Source of the DNA: an uncultured Gammaproteobacteria bacterium
Lineage (GTDB): Bacteria; Pseudomonadota; Gammaproteobacteria; Xanthomonadales; Xanthomonadaceae
Direction: 5' to 3'
DNA: 34,710 bases
Assembly (NCBI GenBank): GCA_946885735.1
Contig: CAMPGW010000023.1
Location: 1-34,710, forward strand
Shown: in pieces, positions 17,194-25,513 of the stretch
Position numbering within the stretch: the first letter of the stretch is position 1
Layout: every line of letters starts with the position of its first letter
Notes under the pieces: model-generated
Databases searched by the model: none
Told to the model about the DNA's origin: nothing
The model's input: the letters and a program-made list of their open reading frames with translations, nothing else
Position numbers and translations under genes: made by a program

Positions 17194-19476
17194 TTAGCGG
17201 GTGAAGCTGAAGTTGGCGTAGTGGGTCGTGCCGTCCTGCAGCTTGACCTGCAGCTGGCGGCAGCTGCCGCCCCAGGACTTCTCGCTCTTCCAGACGTAGG
17301 TGTACTGGCCGGTGAGCGGGTCGTAGGCGAGGCTGCTGCCGCCCGCGGTCACCGTTTCCTCGATCGAATCCTGCAGCGTGCCGCTGTTGCAGGCCATCAC
17401 CACCGAGCGCGGGTAGCCGCTGGCCATGATACCCAGGCCCATGTTGCCGCCGAGGCTGAACTTCACTGGGATCGCCTGGCCGGCCTTCACCACGTTCACC
17501 ACCGGCAGGTTGTCGATCGGGCGGAAGAAGCCCTTGAAGTCGTAGCTGACGATCACGTTGAAGCTGCTGGTGCCGGTGTTGCCCGCGGCGTCGGTCGCGC
17601 TGCAGTTGACCGTCGTGGTGCCGATCGCGAAGCTGCTGCCCGAGACCGGCGCGCAGCTGACCGCCACGCTGCCATCCACGATGTCGGTGGCGGTCGGCAG
17701 GGTGTAGGCCACCACCGCGCCGGCTGCCGAGGTCGCGAACGCCGTGACGTCGGCATGCGCCGAGATCGAGGGCGGCGTGGTGTCCTGCACCGTGATGTCG
17801 AACTGGCTCGAGCCCGTGTTGCCCGCGGCATCCGTGGCCGAGCAGGTCACGGTGGTGGTGCCGAGCGGGAACGTGCCCGGGGCATGGTTGCAGGTCGAGG
17901 CGAAGTCACCGTCCACCAGGTCGTGCGCCATCGGCGCGGAGAACGAGGCTTCAGCGCCAGCGGCGCTGGTAGCTTCCAGCAGCTGGTCGGCGTTGTCGTC
18001 CACGCTTGGCGGCGTGGTGTCGTTGACCGTCACGTTGCTGGTCGTGTTCGACGAGTTGAGGTAGGCATCGGTGGCGGTCCAGTTCACCACCGTGGTACCG
18101 ACCGGGAATTGCGCCGGGGCGTCATGGGTAATGGTGACCGGGCCGACCGCGTCGGTCGCGGTGGCGTCCACCAGTGCAACGGTCGTCAGCGGACCGGTGG
18201 CCTCCACGGTGATGTCGGCCGGTGCGGTGATCTCCGGTGCGGTGGTGTCCTGCACGGTGATGGTGAAGCTGGCGTAGCCGGTGTTGCCCGAGGAATCGGA
18301 CTGGCTGCAGTCCACCGTGGTCTGCCCCAGCGGGAAATCGCTGCCGGAAGGCGGCAGGCAGGTCGCCAGCGACGGGCCGTCGACGTTGTCGTTCGCATCC
18401 ACGCTGAAGAAGGCGGGCGCGCCGGCGGGGTAGAGGGCTTCGAGGGTCTGGTCGACGCCACCGCTGAGCACCGGCGCGGTGATGTCGTTGATGAAGATAT
18501 CGCAGGTGTCGGAAGCGCTGGCGCCCTCTTCGTCGGTGACGGTCACGCCGAACTCGACGTGGCCGGTCTGGCCCAGGCCGAGCGAGGGCGCGTTGAAGCT
18601 GACGCTGTCGGCATACGGCGGATCCGGCAGGATGGCCAGCGGCAAGCCGGTGAGCTGGCTGAAGCTGTAGGTCAGCGCGCCCTCGGCGTCGGACGAGGCC
18701 GACGCGTCGAGCGTGACCAGGCCGCCTTCATCCACGTCGCCGGGGCAGCTGAGCGCCGCCACGGGCGGCTGGTTCACGTGCAGCACGTTGATGCTGACGG
18801 TGTCGGTGGAGAACTTCGCCGAAGGCAGGTTCTCGGTGACTTTCAGCTGGAAGGTCAGCGTGGTCGTCGCCGCAACCGGCGGCGCGACGAACGAGGCCGT
18901 CGGGCCGCCCGCCGAATTGATCGTGACGGCCGGACCCGCGGTCTGCGTCCACTCGAAGCTCAGCGGGTCGCCTTCCGGGTCGTAGGAACCCACGCTCAGC
19001 AGGTTCACGGCGTCGCCTTCGTTGACGGTCGCGCTCGAGGCGGACGCAACGGCCACCGGCTCGGCGTTCGCGGCCTTGGTGATGTTGACGACGAAATCCT
19101 CGGTGTCGACCGCGGGGCTGCCCGAGCAACCGGACGCGGTCAGGCGCACGGTCAGCACAGCGCTCGACGCCGAGCCGATGGACGGCAGCACGAAGCTGGT
19201 GCTGTTGCCCGACGCGGGCGAGGGCGAAACCACCGGGCCGGAGACGTAGCTCCACGCGAACACGTTGCCCTTGGAGGAGTTGTGCACGTTCAGCGTGATC
19301 GTGCTTCCCTCGACGGCGGAGTTGTTCGAGGCCTGGGTGATGTCGGCTTTGTTGCCGGAGTTGCCCGAGCAGGCAGCGCTGGCATGGCCGGCGCCGAGCA
19401 GGAGGGCCATCGGCGCGAGCGCCGCGAACGAGAGCCAACGAAGCAGTCGGGTTCGACCGAAGCTGGTGGTGTGCAT
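17194..19476 (-). CDS. large exported protein with Ig/PKD-like and HYR repeats
   Basis: 760 residues. A signal peptide ends at HASA (about residue 34). Three Ig/PKD-like modules follow (about 37-135, 138-233, 238-331; for example GSYDPEGDPLSFEWTQTAGP). Four HYR-type repeats come next, about 333-409, 411-485, 488-564 and 567-644, each opening with D.TAP or DTTPP and closing near GTTTV.C.ATDAAGNTG. A conserved-looking C-terminal module (645-760) starts YDFKGFFRPIDNLP and contains IPVKFSLGG. HYR modules are Ig-like beta-sandwiches that bind partners or space domains at the cell surface. No catalytic domain and no LPXTG-type anchor are visible. The ATG at 19476 was preferred to one 12 codons upstream because it follows GGGGA and gives a compact signal peptide. 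It is divergent from the type II secretion operon, so it may be a substrate (inference). Confidence 0.85.
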   Translation of the reverse strand: MHTTSFGRTRLLRWLSFAALAPMALLLGAGHASAACSGNSGNKADITQASNNSAVEGSTITLNVHNSSKGNVFAWSYVSGPVVSPSPASGNSTSFVLPSIGSASSAVLTVRLTASGCSGSPAVDTEDFVVNITKAANAEPVAVASASSATVNEGDAVNLLSVGSYDPEGDPLSFEWTQTAGPAVTINSAGGPTASFVAPPVAATTTLTFQLKVTENLPSAKFSTDTVSINVLHVNQPPVAALSCPGDVDEGGLVTLDASASSDAEGALTYSFSQLTGLPLAILPDPPYADSVSFNAPSLGLGQTGHVEFGVTVTDEEGASASDTCDIFINDITAPVLSGGVDQTLEALYPAGAPAFFSVDANDNVDGPSLATCLPPSGSDFPLGQTTVDCSQSDSSGNTGYASFTITVQDTTAPEITAPADITVEATGPLTTVALVDATATDAVGPVTITHDAPAQFPVGTTVVNWTATDAYLNSSNTTSNVTVNDTTPPSVDDNADQLLEATSAAGAEASFSAPMAHDLVDGDFASTCNHAPGTFPLGTTTVTCSATDAAGNTGSSQFDITVQDTTPPSISAHADVTAFATSAAGAVVAYTLPTATDIVDGSVAVSCAPVSGSSFAIGTTTVNCSATDAAGNTGTSSFNVIVSYDFKGFFRPIDNLPVVNVVKAGQAIPVKFSLGGNMGLGIMASGYPRSVVMACNSGTLQDSIEETVTAGGSSLAYDPLTGQYTYVWKSEKSWGGSCRQLQVKLQDGTTHYANFSFTR
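17545..18480 (-). repeat. four tandem HYR-module repeats inside the 760-residue protein
   Basis: The DNA encodes four consecutive modules of about 75-78 residues. Modules 3 and 4 are the most alike at both protein and DNA level: both carry ATSAAGA, VDG and CSATDAAGNTG. Modules 1 and 2 are more divergent; module 2 has lost the paired cysteines. This pattern suggests recent duplication of the last two units. Confidence 0.75.
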
Positions 19477-19562
19477 GGAAAATCCCCGAGGTAGGTGGTG
19501 CGCTACTGCCAACGACGGCCTCGGGGGGGCGGCATGGTCGCTCAGTGCGCGGGATGTTGGGC

Positions 19563-19597
19563 AAAAATGTGACCGGACGCAAGCGAAAAATGTGACC
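19563..19597. promoter_or_regulatory. two direct copies of AAAAATGTGACC in the divergent spacer
   Basis: AAAAATGTGACC occurs at 19563-19574 and again at 19586-19597, 23 bp start to start, in the 228-bp spacer between the divergent HYR gene and gspE. Both contain TGTGA, the half-site recognised by CRP/Vfr/Clp-type regulators, but the matching TCACA half is missing. The spacing is close to two DNA turns, so two proteins could bind on one face. The site sits about 90-115 bp from the HYR start and 110-140 bp from the gspE start. The rest of the spacer (19477-19562 and 19598-19704) shows no clear feature. Confidence 0.5.
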
Positions 19598-19704
19598 TAG
19601 TACCGTTCTACCGCTCGGGCTAGTGCAGTCGGCAGGGGAGCCCGTGTGGCGGCCGGCAAGGTCCAAACTGCTAAAGTCCGGGCCCAGACCCTTTGGATTT
19701 CCGC

Positions 19705-21420
19705 ATGAACAGCGTGGCCGACCCAGCCCTGGCTCCTGCCGATGAGCGCATTGCCGCCGCCCTGGCCGCACGCGGCCGCCTGAAGGAGGCCGACCTGGCG
19801 CGCGCGCAGCGGCTGCAGGCCGAGGCGGGCGGCACGCTGTGCTCACTGCTGGTGCGGCTCGGACTGGTGTCGGAACGCGACCTCGCCGAAGCCGCGAGCG
19901 AAGTGCTGGACTTGCCGCTGCTGCTGGCGCGCGATTGCCCCGACGCGCCGCCGGAGAACGTTTCCGTCTCGCTGCGCTTCCTGAAGCAGCAGGCGGCCTG
20001 CCCGGTGGGCGAAGACGCCGCCGGCATCGACCTGCTGGTGGCCGATCCGCAGGATCCGTACGCGGCCGAAGCGGTCGGGCTGGCCACGGGCCGCGCGGTT
20101 CGCGTCAAGGTCGGCCTGCGCAGCGAGATCGCCGACCTGATCGAGCGCTACTACGGCCAGGGCCGCAGCGCGATGGGCACCATCGTCGAGAACATCGGCG
20201 ATGAAGGCGCGGGCGGCGACGAGGACGACGTCGAGCACCTGCGCGACCTCGCCTCCGAGGCGCCGGTGATCCGGCTGGTGAACCTGGTCATCCAGCGCGC
20301 GGTGGAACTGCGCGCCTCCGACATCCACATCGAGCCCTTCGAGAATCGCCTGAAGGTGCGCTACCGCGTGGACGGCGTGCTCGAGGAAGCCGAGTCGCCG
20401 CCGGCCAACCTGACCGCCGCGGTGATCTCGCGCATCAAGATCATGGCCAAGCTCAACATCGCCGAGCGCCGCCTGCCGCAGGACGGCCGCATCATGGTGC
20501 GCGTGCAGGGCAAGGAACTCGACCTGCGCGTATCCAGCGTGCCGACCGCGCACGGCGAGAGCGTGGTGATGCGCCTGCTCGACCGCGAATCGGTCGTGCT
20601 CGACTTCAAGGCATTGGGCTTCACCGACGAATTCCTCTCGCAGTTCGTGCACGTGCTCGAGCAGCCGCACGGCATCCTGCTGGTCACCGGCCCGACCGGC
20701 TCCGGCAAGACCACCACGCTGTATGCGGCGCTGAGCCAGCTCAACACGCCGGACGTGAAGATCATCACCGTCGAGGATCCGGTCGAATACCAGATCGAGG
20801 GCATCAACCAGATCCAGGTCAAGCCGCAGATCGGCCTCGACTTCGCGCACGCCCTGCGAAGCATCGTGCGCCAGGATCCGGACATCATCATGATCGGCGA
20901 GATGCGCGACCTGGAGACCTCGCGCATCGCCATCCAGTCCGCGCTGACCGGCCACCTGGTGTTGTCCACGCTGCACACCAACAACGCCGCCGGCGGCATC
21001 ACCCGTCTGCTCGACATGGGCGTGGAGGATTACCTGCTGACTTCGACCGTCAACGGCATCCTCGCCCAGCGCCTGGTGCGCAAGCTCGAGCCGCGGCATG
21101 CCGAGCGCTACGAGGCCACGCCGGAGGTGATCGAGGAATTCGGCCTGCGGCGCTTCCAGCCGGAAGGACCGATCCACCTGTGGCGGCCGAAGCCTTCGCC
21201 CCTGTCCATCAGCGGCTACCTCGGCCGCGGCACCATCATGGAATTCCTGGTGATGACCGACGAGCTGCGCCGGTTGGTGATGCAGCACGCCGGCATGGGC
21301 GAGATCGAGGAGGCCGCGCGCGCGGCCGGCATGCGCACCATGTACGAGGACGGACTGGTCAAGGCCATGCAGGGCATCACCACCATCGAGGAGGTCCTGC
21401 GGGTGACGCAGGAATCCTGA
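19705..21420 (+). CDS. gspE: type II secretion ATPase GspE (XpsE-like)
   Basis: A 571-residue cytoplasmic hexameric ATPase that powers pseudopilus assembly. An N-terminal N1/N2 region (about 1-150), for binding GspL, precedes the RecA-like core. Walker A is GPTGSGKT (329-336, Lys335). An Asp box with RASDIHIEP, a Walker B region DIIMIGEMRD (Glu399) and the His box TGHLVLSTLHTNNA are intact. The tetracysteine zinc site that GspE proteins usually have between Walker B and the C-terminus is absent: the expected first pair reads Glu462-x-x-His465 (in LEPRHAERY) and the second falls at Pro497-x-x-Leu500 (in KPSPLSISGY). The ATG at 19705 was chosen; a TTG four codons upstream is less likely. It is the first gene of the operon and gspF begins 1 nt after its stop. 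Confidence 0.97.
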   Translation: MNSVADPALAPADERIAAALAARGRLKEADLARAQRLQAEAGGTLCSLLVRLGLVSERDLAEAASEVLDLPLLLARDCPDAPPENVSVSLRFLKQQAACPVGEDAAGIDLLVADPQDPYAAEAVGLATGRAVRVKVGLRSEIADLIERYYGQGRSAMGTIVENIGDEGAGGDEDDVEHLRDLASEAPVIRLVNLVIQRAVELRASDIHIEPFENRLKVRYRVDGVLEEAESPPANLTAAVISRIKIMAKLNIAERRLPQDGRIMVRVQGKELDLRVSSVPTAHGESVVMRLLDRESVVLDFKALGFTDEFLSQFVHVLEQPHGILLVTGPTGSGKTTTLYAALSQLNTPDVKIITVEDPVEYQIEGINQIQVKPQIGLDFAHALRSIVRQDPDIIMIGEMRDLETSRIAIQSALTGHLVLSTLHTNNAAGGITRLLDMGVEDYLLTSTVNGILAQRLVRKLEPRHAERYEATPEVIEEFGLRRFQPEGPIHLWRPKPSPLSISGYLGRGTIMEFLVMTDELRRLVMQHAGMGEIEEAARAAGMRTMYEDGLVKAMQGITTIEEVLRVTQES

Positions 21421-21421
21421 C

Positions 21422-22639
21422 GTGCCGCTGTTTCGCTACAAGGCCCTGACCACGGCCGGCGAAGCGCTGGACGGCCAGATGGAAGCGCCGAGCGCGGACG
21501 AGGTCATCGTGCGCCTGCAGGACCAGGGCTACCTGCCGGTGCAGGCCACCCGCGCCGACCAGACCGGCGAGGGCGGGCCGCTGTTCTCCTTCGGCCGCAA
21601 GCGCGAACTCGATGCCGCGCAGGTGCTGCAGTTCACTCAACAATTGGCGACCTTGCTGGCCGCTGGCCAGCCCCTCGATCGGGCGCTCGGCATCCTGCTG
21701 GAACTTCCCGATTCGCCCGAAGCGCGCAAGGTCATCGAGCGCATCCGAGAAACCGTGCGCGGCGGCGCGCCGCTGTCGGTCGCGCTGGAACAGCAGCACG
21801 GATTGTTCTCGCGCCTGTACGTCTCGCTGGTGCGGGCGGGTGAATCCGGCGGCGGCCTCGACGAGGCGCTTCGGCGCCTCGCCGACTACCTCGAGCGCAG
21901 CCGCGAACTGCGCAGCCGGGTGGTGAACGCGCTGACCTACCCGGCCTTCCTGGTGTTCCTCGTCATCGCCTCGGTGGCCTTCCTGCTGGTGGTGGTGGTG
22001 CCGCAATTCGAGGCGCTCTTCGAAAACCTGAATGCCGAGCTCGCCTGGTACACGCAGGCAGTGATGTGGATGAGCACCGCCCTGCGCAATGGCTGGCCGC
22101 TGATCCTGGCCGGCGTCCTGCTGCTGGGCTGGTGGCTGAACGCGCGCGCCGCCGATCCGGCCTGGCGCCTGGCGATGGATGCACGATTGCTAGCCAACCG
22201 ATTCAGCGGCCCGCTGGTGGGACGACTGGAAACCGCCCGGCTGGCGCGCACACTGGGCACGCTGGTCGGAAACGGCGTACCGCTGTTGACGGCGCTGAAC
22301 CTCGCCGGCAACGTGCTGTCCAACCGCGTGCTGGCCAATGCGCTGGAGGCGGCCGCGTCCGAAGTGAAATCCGGCGCCGGCCTCGGTTACGCGCTCGGCA
22401 AGCAGAAGGTGTTCCCGCGCCTGGCCGTGCAGATGATCCAGGTCGGCGAGGAATCCGGCGAGCTCGACGGCCTGCTGATCAAGGTCGCCGACACCTTCGA
22501 CATCGAGACGCGCACCACCATCGATCGCCTGCTCGCACTGCTTGTTCCAGCGCTGACGATTTTGATGGCGGCGATCGTGGCGGCCATCATCCTGTCCGTG
22601 CTGCTCCCCATCTACGACCTCACTGGAAACATCAGCTGA
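21422..22639 (+). CDS. gspF: type II secretion inner-membrane platform protein GspF
   Basis: 405 residues, the polytopic core of the assembly platform. Two homologous cytoplasmic helical domains (about 65-175 and 265-370) alternate with three membrane helices at about 175-197, 225-243 and 374-400. Typical segments are QFTQQLATLLAAGQPLDRAL and RTLGTLVGNGVPLLTALNLA, and the C-terminus ends LSVLLPIYDLTGNIS. The length equals the family norm. The start is GTG at 21422, one base after the gspE stop. Its stop overlaps the gspG start as TGATG. Confidence 0.97.
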   Translation: MPLFRYKALTTAGEALDGQMEAPSADEVIVRLQDQGYLPVQATRADQTGEGGPLFSFGRKRELDAAQVLQFTQQLATLLAAGQPLDRALGILLELPDSPEARKVIERIRETVRGGAPLSVALEQQHGLFSRLYVSLVRAGESGGGLDEALRRLADYLERSRELRSRVVNALTYPAFLVFLVIASVAFLLVVVVPQFEALFENLNAELAWYTQAVMWMSTALRNGWPLILAGVLLLGWWLNARAADPAWRLAMDARLLANRFSGPLVGRLETARLARTLGTLVGNGVPLLTALNLAGNVLSNRVLANALEAAASEVKSGAGLGYALGKQKVFPRLAVQMIQVGEESGELDGLLIKVADTFDIETRTTIDRLLALLVPALTILMAAIVAAIILSVLLPIYDLTGNIS

Positions 22640-23061
22640 TGAAAAAGCCCATGCCCCCGTCCTCGTCCCGCCGCGTCCGCGGCATGACCCTGATCGAACT
22701 GATCATCGTGGTGGTGCTGATCGGCCTGGTCGCCGCCGCCGTCGGCAGCAAGGTGATGGGCAACAAGAAGCGCGCCGAGGCGCGGCTGGCGGTCACGCAG
22801 CTCAATTCGCTCGCCGCGCAGGTGGACCAGTACCAGACCGACGTCGGCGTCTACCCCGACTCCCTCGACCAGCTCGTGTCCGCCGACGTGGACGGCTGGC
22901 TCGGCCCGTACGCGAAGAAGGCCGATTTCCTCGATCCCTGGCAGACGCCGATCCAGTACCGCAGCCCTGGCGATGACGAGGCGCCGTTCACGCTCACCAG
23001 CCTGGGCGCGGACCGCAAGCCCGGCGGCGAGGGCGTGGACAAGGACGTCTCCGCGCCCTGA
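22639..23061 (+). CDS. gspG: major pseudopilin GspG
   Basis: A 140-residue precursor of the major type II pseudopilin. The leader MKKPMPPSSSRRVRG ends in the prepilin-peptidase site G|MTLIE, with the invariant Glu at +5 and Met at +1, followed by a long hydrophobic helix. Met instead of the more usual Phe at +1 is tolerated by prepilin peptidase. The globular part carries the GspG pattern DVGVYPDSLDQLV, GPYAKKADFLDPWQTPIQYRSPG and the C-terminal SLGADRKPGGEG loop, which in this family coordinates calcium. The ATG at 22639 overlaps the gspF stop by one base. Confidence 0.96.
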   Translation: MKKPMPPSSSRRVRGMTLIELIIVVVLIGLVAAAVGSKVMGNKKRAEARLAVTQLNSLAAQVDQYQTDVGVYPDSLDQLVSADVDGWLGPYAKKADFLDPWQTPIQYRSPGDDEAPFTLTSLGADRKPGGEGVDKDVSAP

Positions 23062-23080
23062 GCGCGGCCGGACCGCCCGG

Positions 23081-23533
23081 GTGCGCAGCACGCGCGGCTA
23101 CACGCTGGTCGAACTGCTGGTCGTGGTCGGCCTGCTGGGGGCCGCGCTGGCGGTGGGCGCGGCGGCGATGCGTTCCGGCCTGCCCGGTGCGCAGCTTCGT
23201 GGCGAAGCCCGCGAGCTCGCCGCGCAACTGCGCTACACCCGCGCCCAGGCCATCGTCACCGGCACGCCGCAAGTGTTCCGCCTCGACACGCGCACCCGCG
23301 CCTGGCAGGCGCCGAATCGCCGCCACGGCGACATCCCGCGCGAGATCGCCATCGTCGCCACCGGCGCGCGCATCGAACAACAGGCGCCCGACGAAGTGGC
23401 GGTGCGCTTCTTCCCGGAAGGTGCCGCGACCGGCGGTCGCATCGTGCTGCGGCGCGGCGATGCGGCCTGGCAGGTGGACGTCGAGTGGCTGACCGGCCAG
23501 GTCACGCTGCGGCGCGCGGGCGGTCCACCGTGA
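23081..23533 (+). CDS. gspH: minor pseudopilin GspH
   Basis: A 150-residue minor pseudopilin. The GTG at 23081 gives a very short leader MRSTRG before YTLVELLVVVGLLGA, with cleavage after Gly6 and Glu at +5. The globular domain is beta-rich with ELAAQLRYTRAQAIVTGTPQ, typical of GspH/FimT. The start lies 19 bp after the gspG stop; the frame stays open upstream into gspG but without a suitable leader. The end overlaps gspI by 4 nt (GTGA). Confidence 0.9.
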   Translation: MRSTRGYTLVELLVVVGLLGAALAVGAAAMRSGLPGAQLRGEARELAAQLRYTRAQAIVTGTPQVFRLDTRTRAWQAPNRRHGDIPREIAIVATGARIEQQAPDEVAVRFFPEGAATGGRIVLRRGDAAWQVDVEWLTGQVTLRRAGGPP

Positions 23534-23973
23534 ACGCGCGCGCGCGCGGCTTCACCCTGCTCGAGGTGCTGATCGCCTTCGTGATCCTGTCGGTGGCGAT
23601 GGGCATGCTGCTGTCCATGCTCTCTCGGGGTCTCAGCCAGGTCGGCGGTGCGCGCGATGAAACCCGCGTCAGCCTGCATGCGCAATCGTTGCTCGACACG
23701 CTCGGCGTGCTCGAGCCCTTGCAAGCCGAAGTGCGCGAGGGCGAATTCGACGGCGGCCGCTATCGCTATCGGCTGGACGTGGCCGAAGTCGAGGACCCGT
23801 CGCCGCCGCCGGTGTTGCCGCCGGGCGCGCCGCCGCCGCCCGAGGTCCTCGCCGGTCCCACGCTGTACCAGGCCACCCTGGTGGTGCAATGGGGCGAGGG
23901 CGCGCCACGCCAGCAATTGCGCTTCGTGACACTGCGCGCGCGCACGCCGCCGCTGGCGGGGCTGCCGCAATGA
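23530..23973 (+). CDS. gspI: minor pseudopilin GspI
   Basis: A 147-residue minor pseudopilin. The leader MNARARG precedes FTLLEVLIAFVILSVAMG (Glu at +5). The conserved start of the globular part, LHAQSLLDTLG, follows the helix. An unusual proline-rich loop, SPPPVLPPGAPPPPE, is found at about residues 94-108 and is not typical of GspI; it may be a flexible surface loop. GTG start within the end of gspH, and the stop overlaps gspJ as ATGA. GspI, J and K form the pseudopilus tip complex. Confidence 0.92.
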   Translation: MNARARGFTLLEVLIAFVILSVAMGMLLSMLSRGLSQVGGARDETRVSLHAQSLLDTLGVLEPLQAEVREGEFDGGRYRYRLDVAEVEDPSPPPVLPPGAPPPPEVLAGPTLYQATLVVQWGEGAPRQQLRFVTLRARTPPLAGLPQ

Positions 23974-24623
23974 AGCGCGCGCGCGGATTCACCCTCGTCG
24001 AGGTCATCGTCGCGACCAGCCTGCTGGCGCTGGGACTGGCGCTGGCCTTCGCCAGCCTGCGCGGTGCCGGACGCGCCACCCTGCGCGCCGAGGAATCGGC
24101 GCTGCGCGAGGAGCGGCTGCGCGCGGTGCAGGGTTTCCTGCGCGCGCAGCTGACCGCGGCCATGCCCATTCCGTTCGAGTTCGACCCGGACACGGGCCAG
24201 GCCAGCTTCCTCCGGCTCGAGCCGCAGAAGCTGCAATGGGTGTCCAGCATGCCGGGCTACCTGTCGCGCGGCGGGCCTTACCTGCAGACCCTGGAGCTGC
24301 TGCCGGCGCCTCGCGGCCAGCGGCTCGTGTTCCAGCACCAGATGCTCGGCAGCGACGGACCGCTCAAACCCGAGCGTGAACCGGTGGTGCTGCTGGAAGG
24401 CATCGCCGACGGCCGCTTCGAGGTGCGCAACCTCGATCCGTCCGCGCGCGCCGCGTCGTGGGAATCGCGCTGGGACACCAGCGCGCAACTGCCGCCGATG
24501 CTGCGCCTGCGCCTGCGTTTCACCGATCCGGCGAAGCAATGGCCGGAACTGGTGGTCGCCCCGCGCCTCGCGGTCGCCTATGCGGCCGCGGTCGATCCGC
24601 TCGCCAGGCCGCCCGAGCCATGA
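23970..24623 (+). CDS. gspJ: minor pseudopilin GspJ
   Basis: A 217-residue tip pseudopilin. The leader MKRARG precedes FTLVEVIVATSLLALGLAL (Glu at +5). The globular part contains FLRAQLTAAMPIPFE and ends in a beta-rich region with LRLRLRFTDPAKQWPELVV, in line with GspJ. It overlaps gspI and gspK by 4 nt at each end (ATGA). It pairs with GspI and GspK at the tip. Confidence 0.92.
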   Translation: MKRARGFTLVEVIVATSLLALGLALAFASLRGAGRATLRAEESALREERLRAVQGFLRAQLTAAMPIPFEFDPDTGQASFLRLEPQKLQWVSSMPGYLSRGGPYLQTLELLPAPRGQRLVFQHQMLGSDGPLKPEREPVVLLEGIADGRFEVRNLDPSARAASWESRWDTSAQLPPMLRLRLRFTDPAKQWPELVVAPRLAVAYAAAVDPLARPPEP

Positions 24624-25513
24624 GCCGCGTACTGCAATCGCGACAGCGCGGCGCCGCCCTGTTGCTGGTGCTGTGGTTGCTCGCCCTGTTCACCGCATTG
24701 GTGGCGGTATTCGCGGTGACGGCGCGCACCGAGGGCGTGCAGGGCCGCTTCCTCGCGCGCAGCACGGCGGCACGCTACGCCGCCGAGGCCGGCCTGGAAC
24801 TCGCGGCCGTCCACCTCTCCGGGCCGGACATGCTGCAGCGATGGGTGCCGGACGGCCGGCCCAACCGCGTGGAGTTCGAGGGCTACACGCTGGAGGTCCG
24901 CGTGCTCGACGAGTCGGCCAAGGTGGACCTGAACGTCGCGGCGCCGGAGCTGCTGATCGGCCTGATCACCGCGGTGGGCGGGGATTACGACCGCGCCCGC
25001 CAGATCGCCGGCGCGGTCGCCGACTTCCGCGATGCCGACAACCTGCTCACGCCGGAGGGCGGCGCCGAAGATCCGCAGTACCAGGCCGCCGACCTGCCGC
25101 ACGGCGCCAAGGACCGGCCCTTCGAGTCACCGACCGAATTGCGCCAGGTGCTGGGCGTGGACCAGGCCCTGTACGAGAAACTGCTGCCGCACGTGACCGT
25201 GTACACCGGGCTGGCGCGGCCCAACCCGACCTTCGCCAGTCCCGAGGTACTGCGTGCGCTCGGCCTGCCCGCCGACCAACTGGCCCTGATCATGGCGCAG
25301 CGCACCCAGGCCGTGCCCGGGCAACTGCCGCCGGACCCGGCCCAGCTCGGTTCGCTCGCCGCGCAGGGAACCGGCACGTATAGTATTTCCAGCCTCGCCA
25401 CCCGCGCGGACGGGAGCCGGGCGCAACTCCGGGCTGCCATCCGTATCGGTAGCGGGGGCAGCTTCGGCCAGCTGTACTTGCCCCTGTCGTGGCGCGTGGG
25501 AGAATCCGACTGA
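24620..25513 (+). CDS. gspK: tip pseudopilin GspK
   Basis: A 297-residue GspK, the largest pseudopilin. The leader MSRVLQSRQRG precedes AALLLVLWLLALFTALVAV. The residue at +5 is Leu, not Glu, which is the known exception for GspK. The globular part contains YAAEAGLELAA, DESAKVDLNVAAPELL (helix-hairpin-helix-like region) and ESPTELRQVLGVD, the usual GspK order. It is slightly shorter than many GspK (about 320-330). Start overlaps gspJ and stop overlaps gspL (TGATG). Confidence 0.93.
   Translation: MSRVLQSRQRGAALLLVLWLLALFTALVAVFAVTARTEGVQGRFLARSTAARYAAEAGLELAAVHLSGPDMLQRWVPDGRPNRVEFEGYTLEVRVLDESAKVDLNVAAPELLIGLITAVGGDYDRARQIAGAVADFRDADNLLTPEGGAEDPQYQAADLPHGAKDRPFESPTELRQVLGVDQALYEKLLPHVTVYTGLARPNPTFASPEVLRALGLPADQLALIMAQRTQAVPGQLPPDPAQLGSLAAQGTGTYSISSLATRADGSRAQLRAAIRIGSGGSFGQLYLPLSWRVGESD

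Noticed and set aside
17179..19494. A plus-strand open frame of about 770 codons opposite the HYR protein
   Set aside because: Its composition is Arg/Gly/Val/Ala-rich and repetitive, mirroring the HYR repeats. The minus strand gives a signal peptide and recognised modules.
22639..22710. Met instead of Phe at +1 of the GspG pseudopilin
   Set aside because: Prepilin peptidase accepts Met at +1 and the Glu at +5 is kept, so this is not a defect.
24620..24690. Missing Glu at +5 in GspK
   Set aside because: Lack of Glu+5 is the known rule for GspK.
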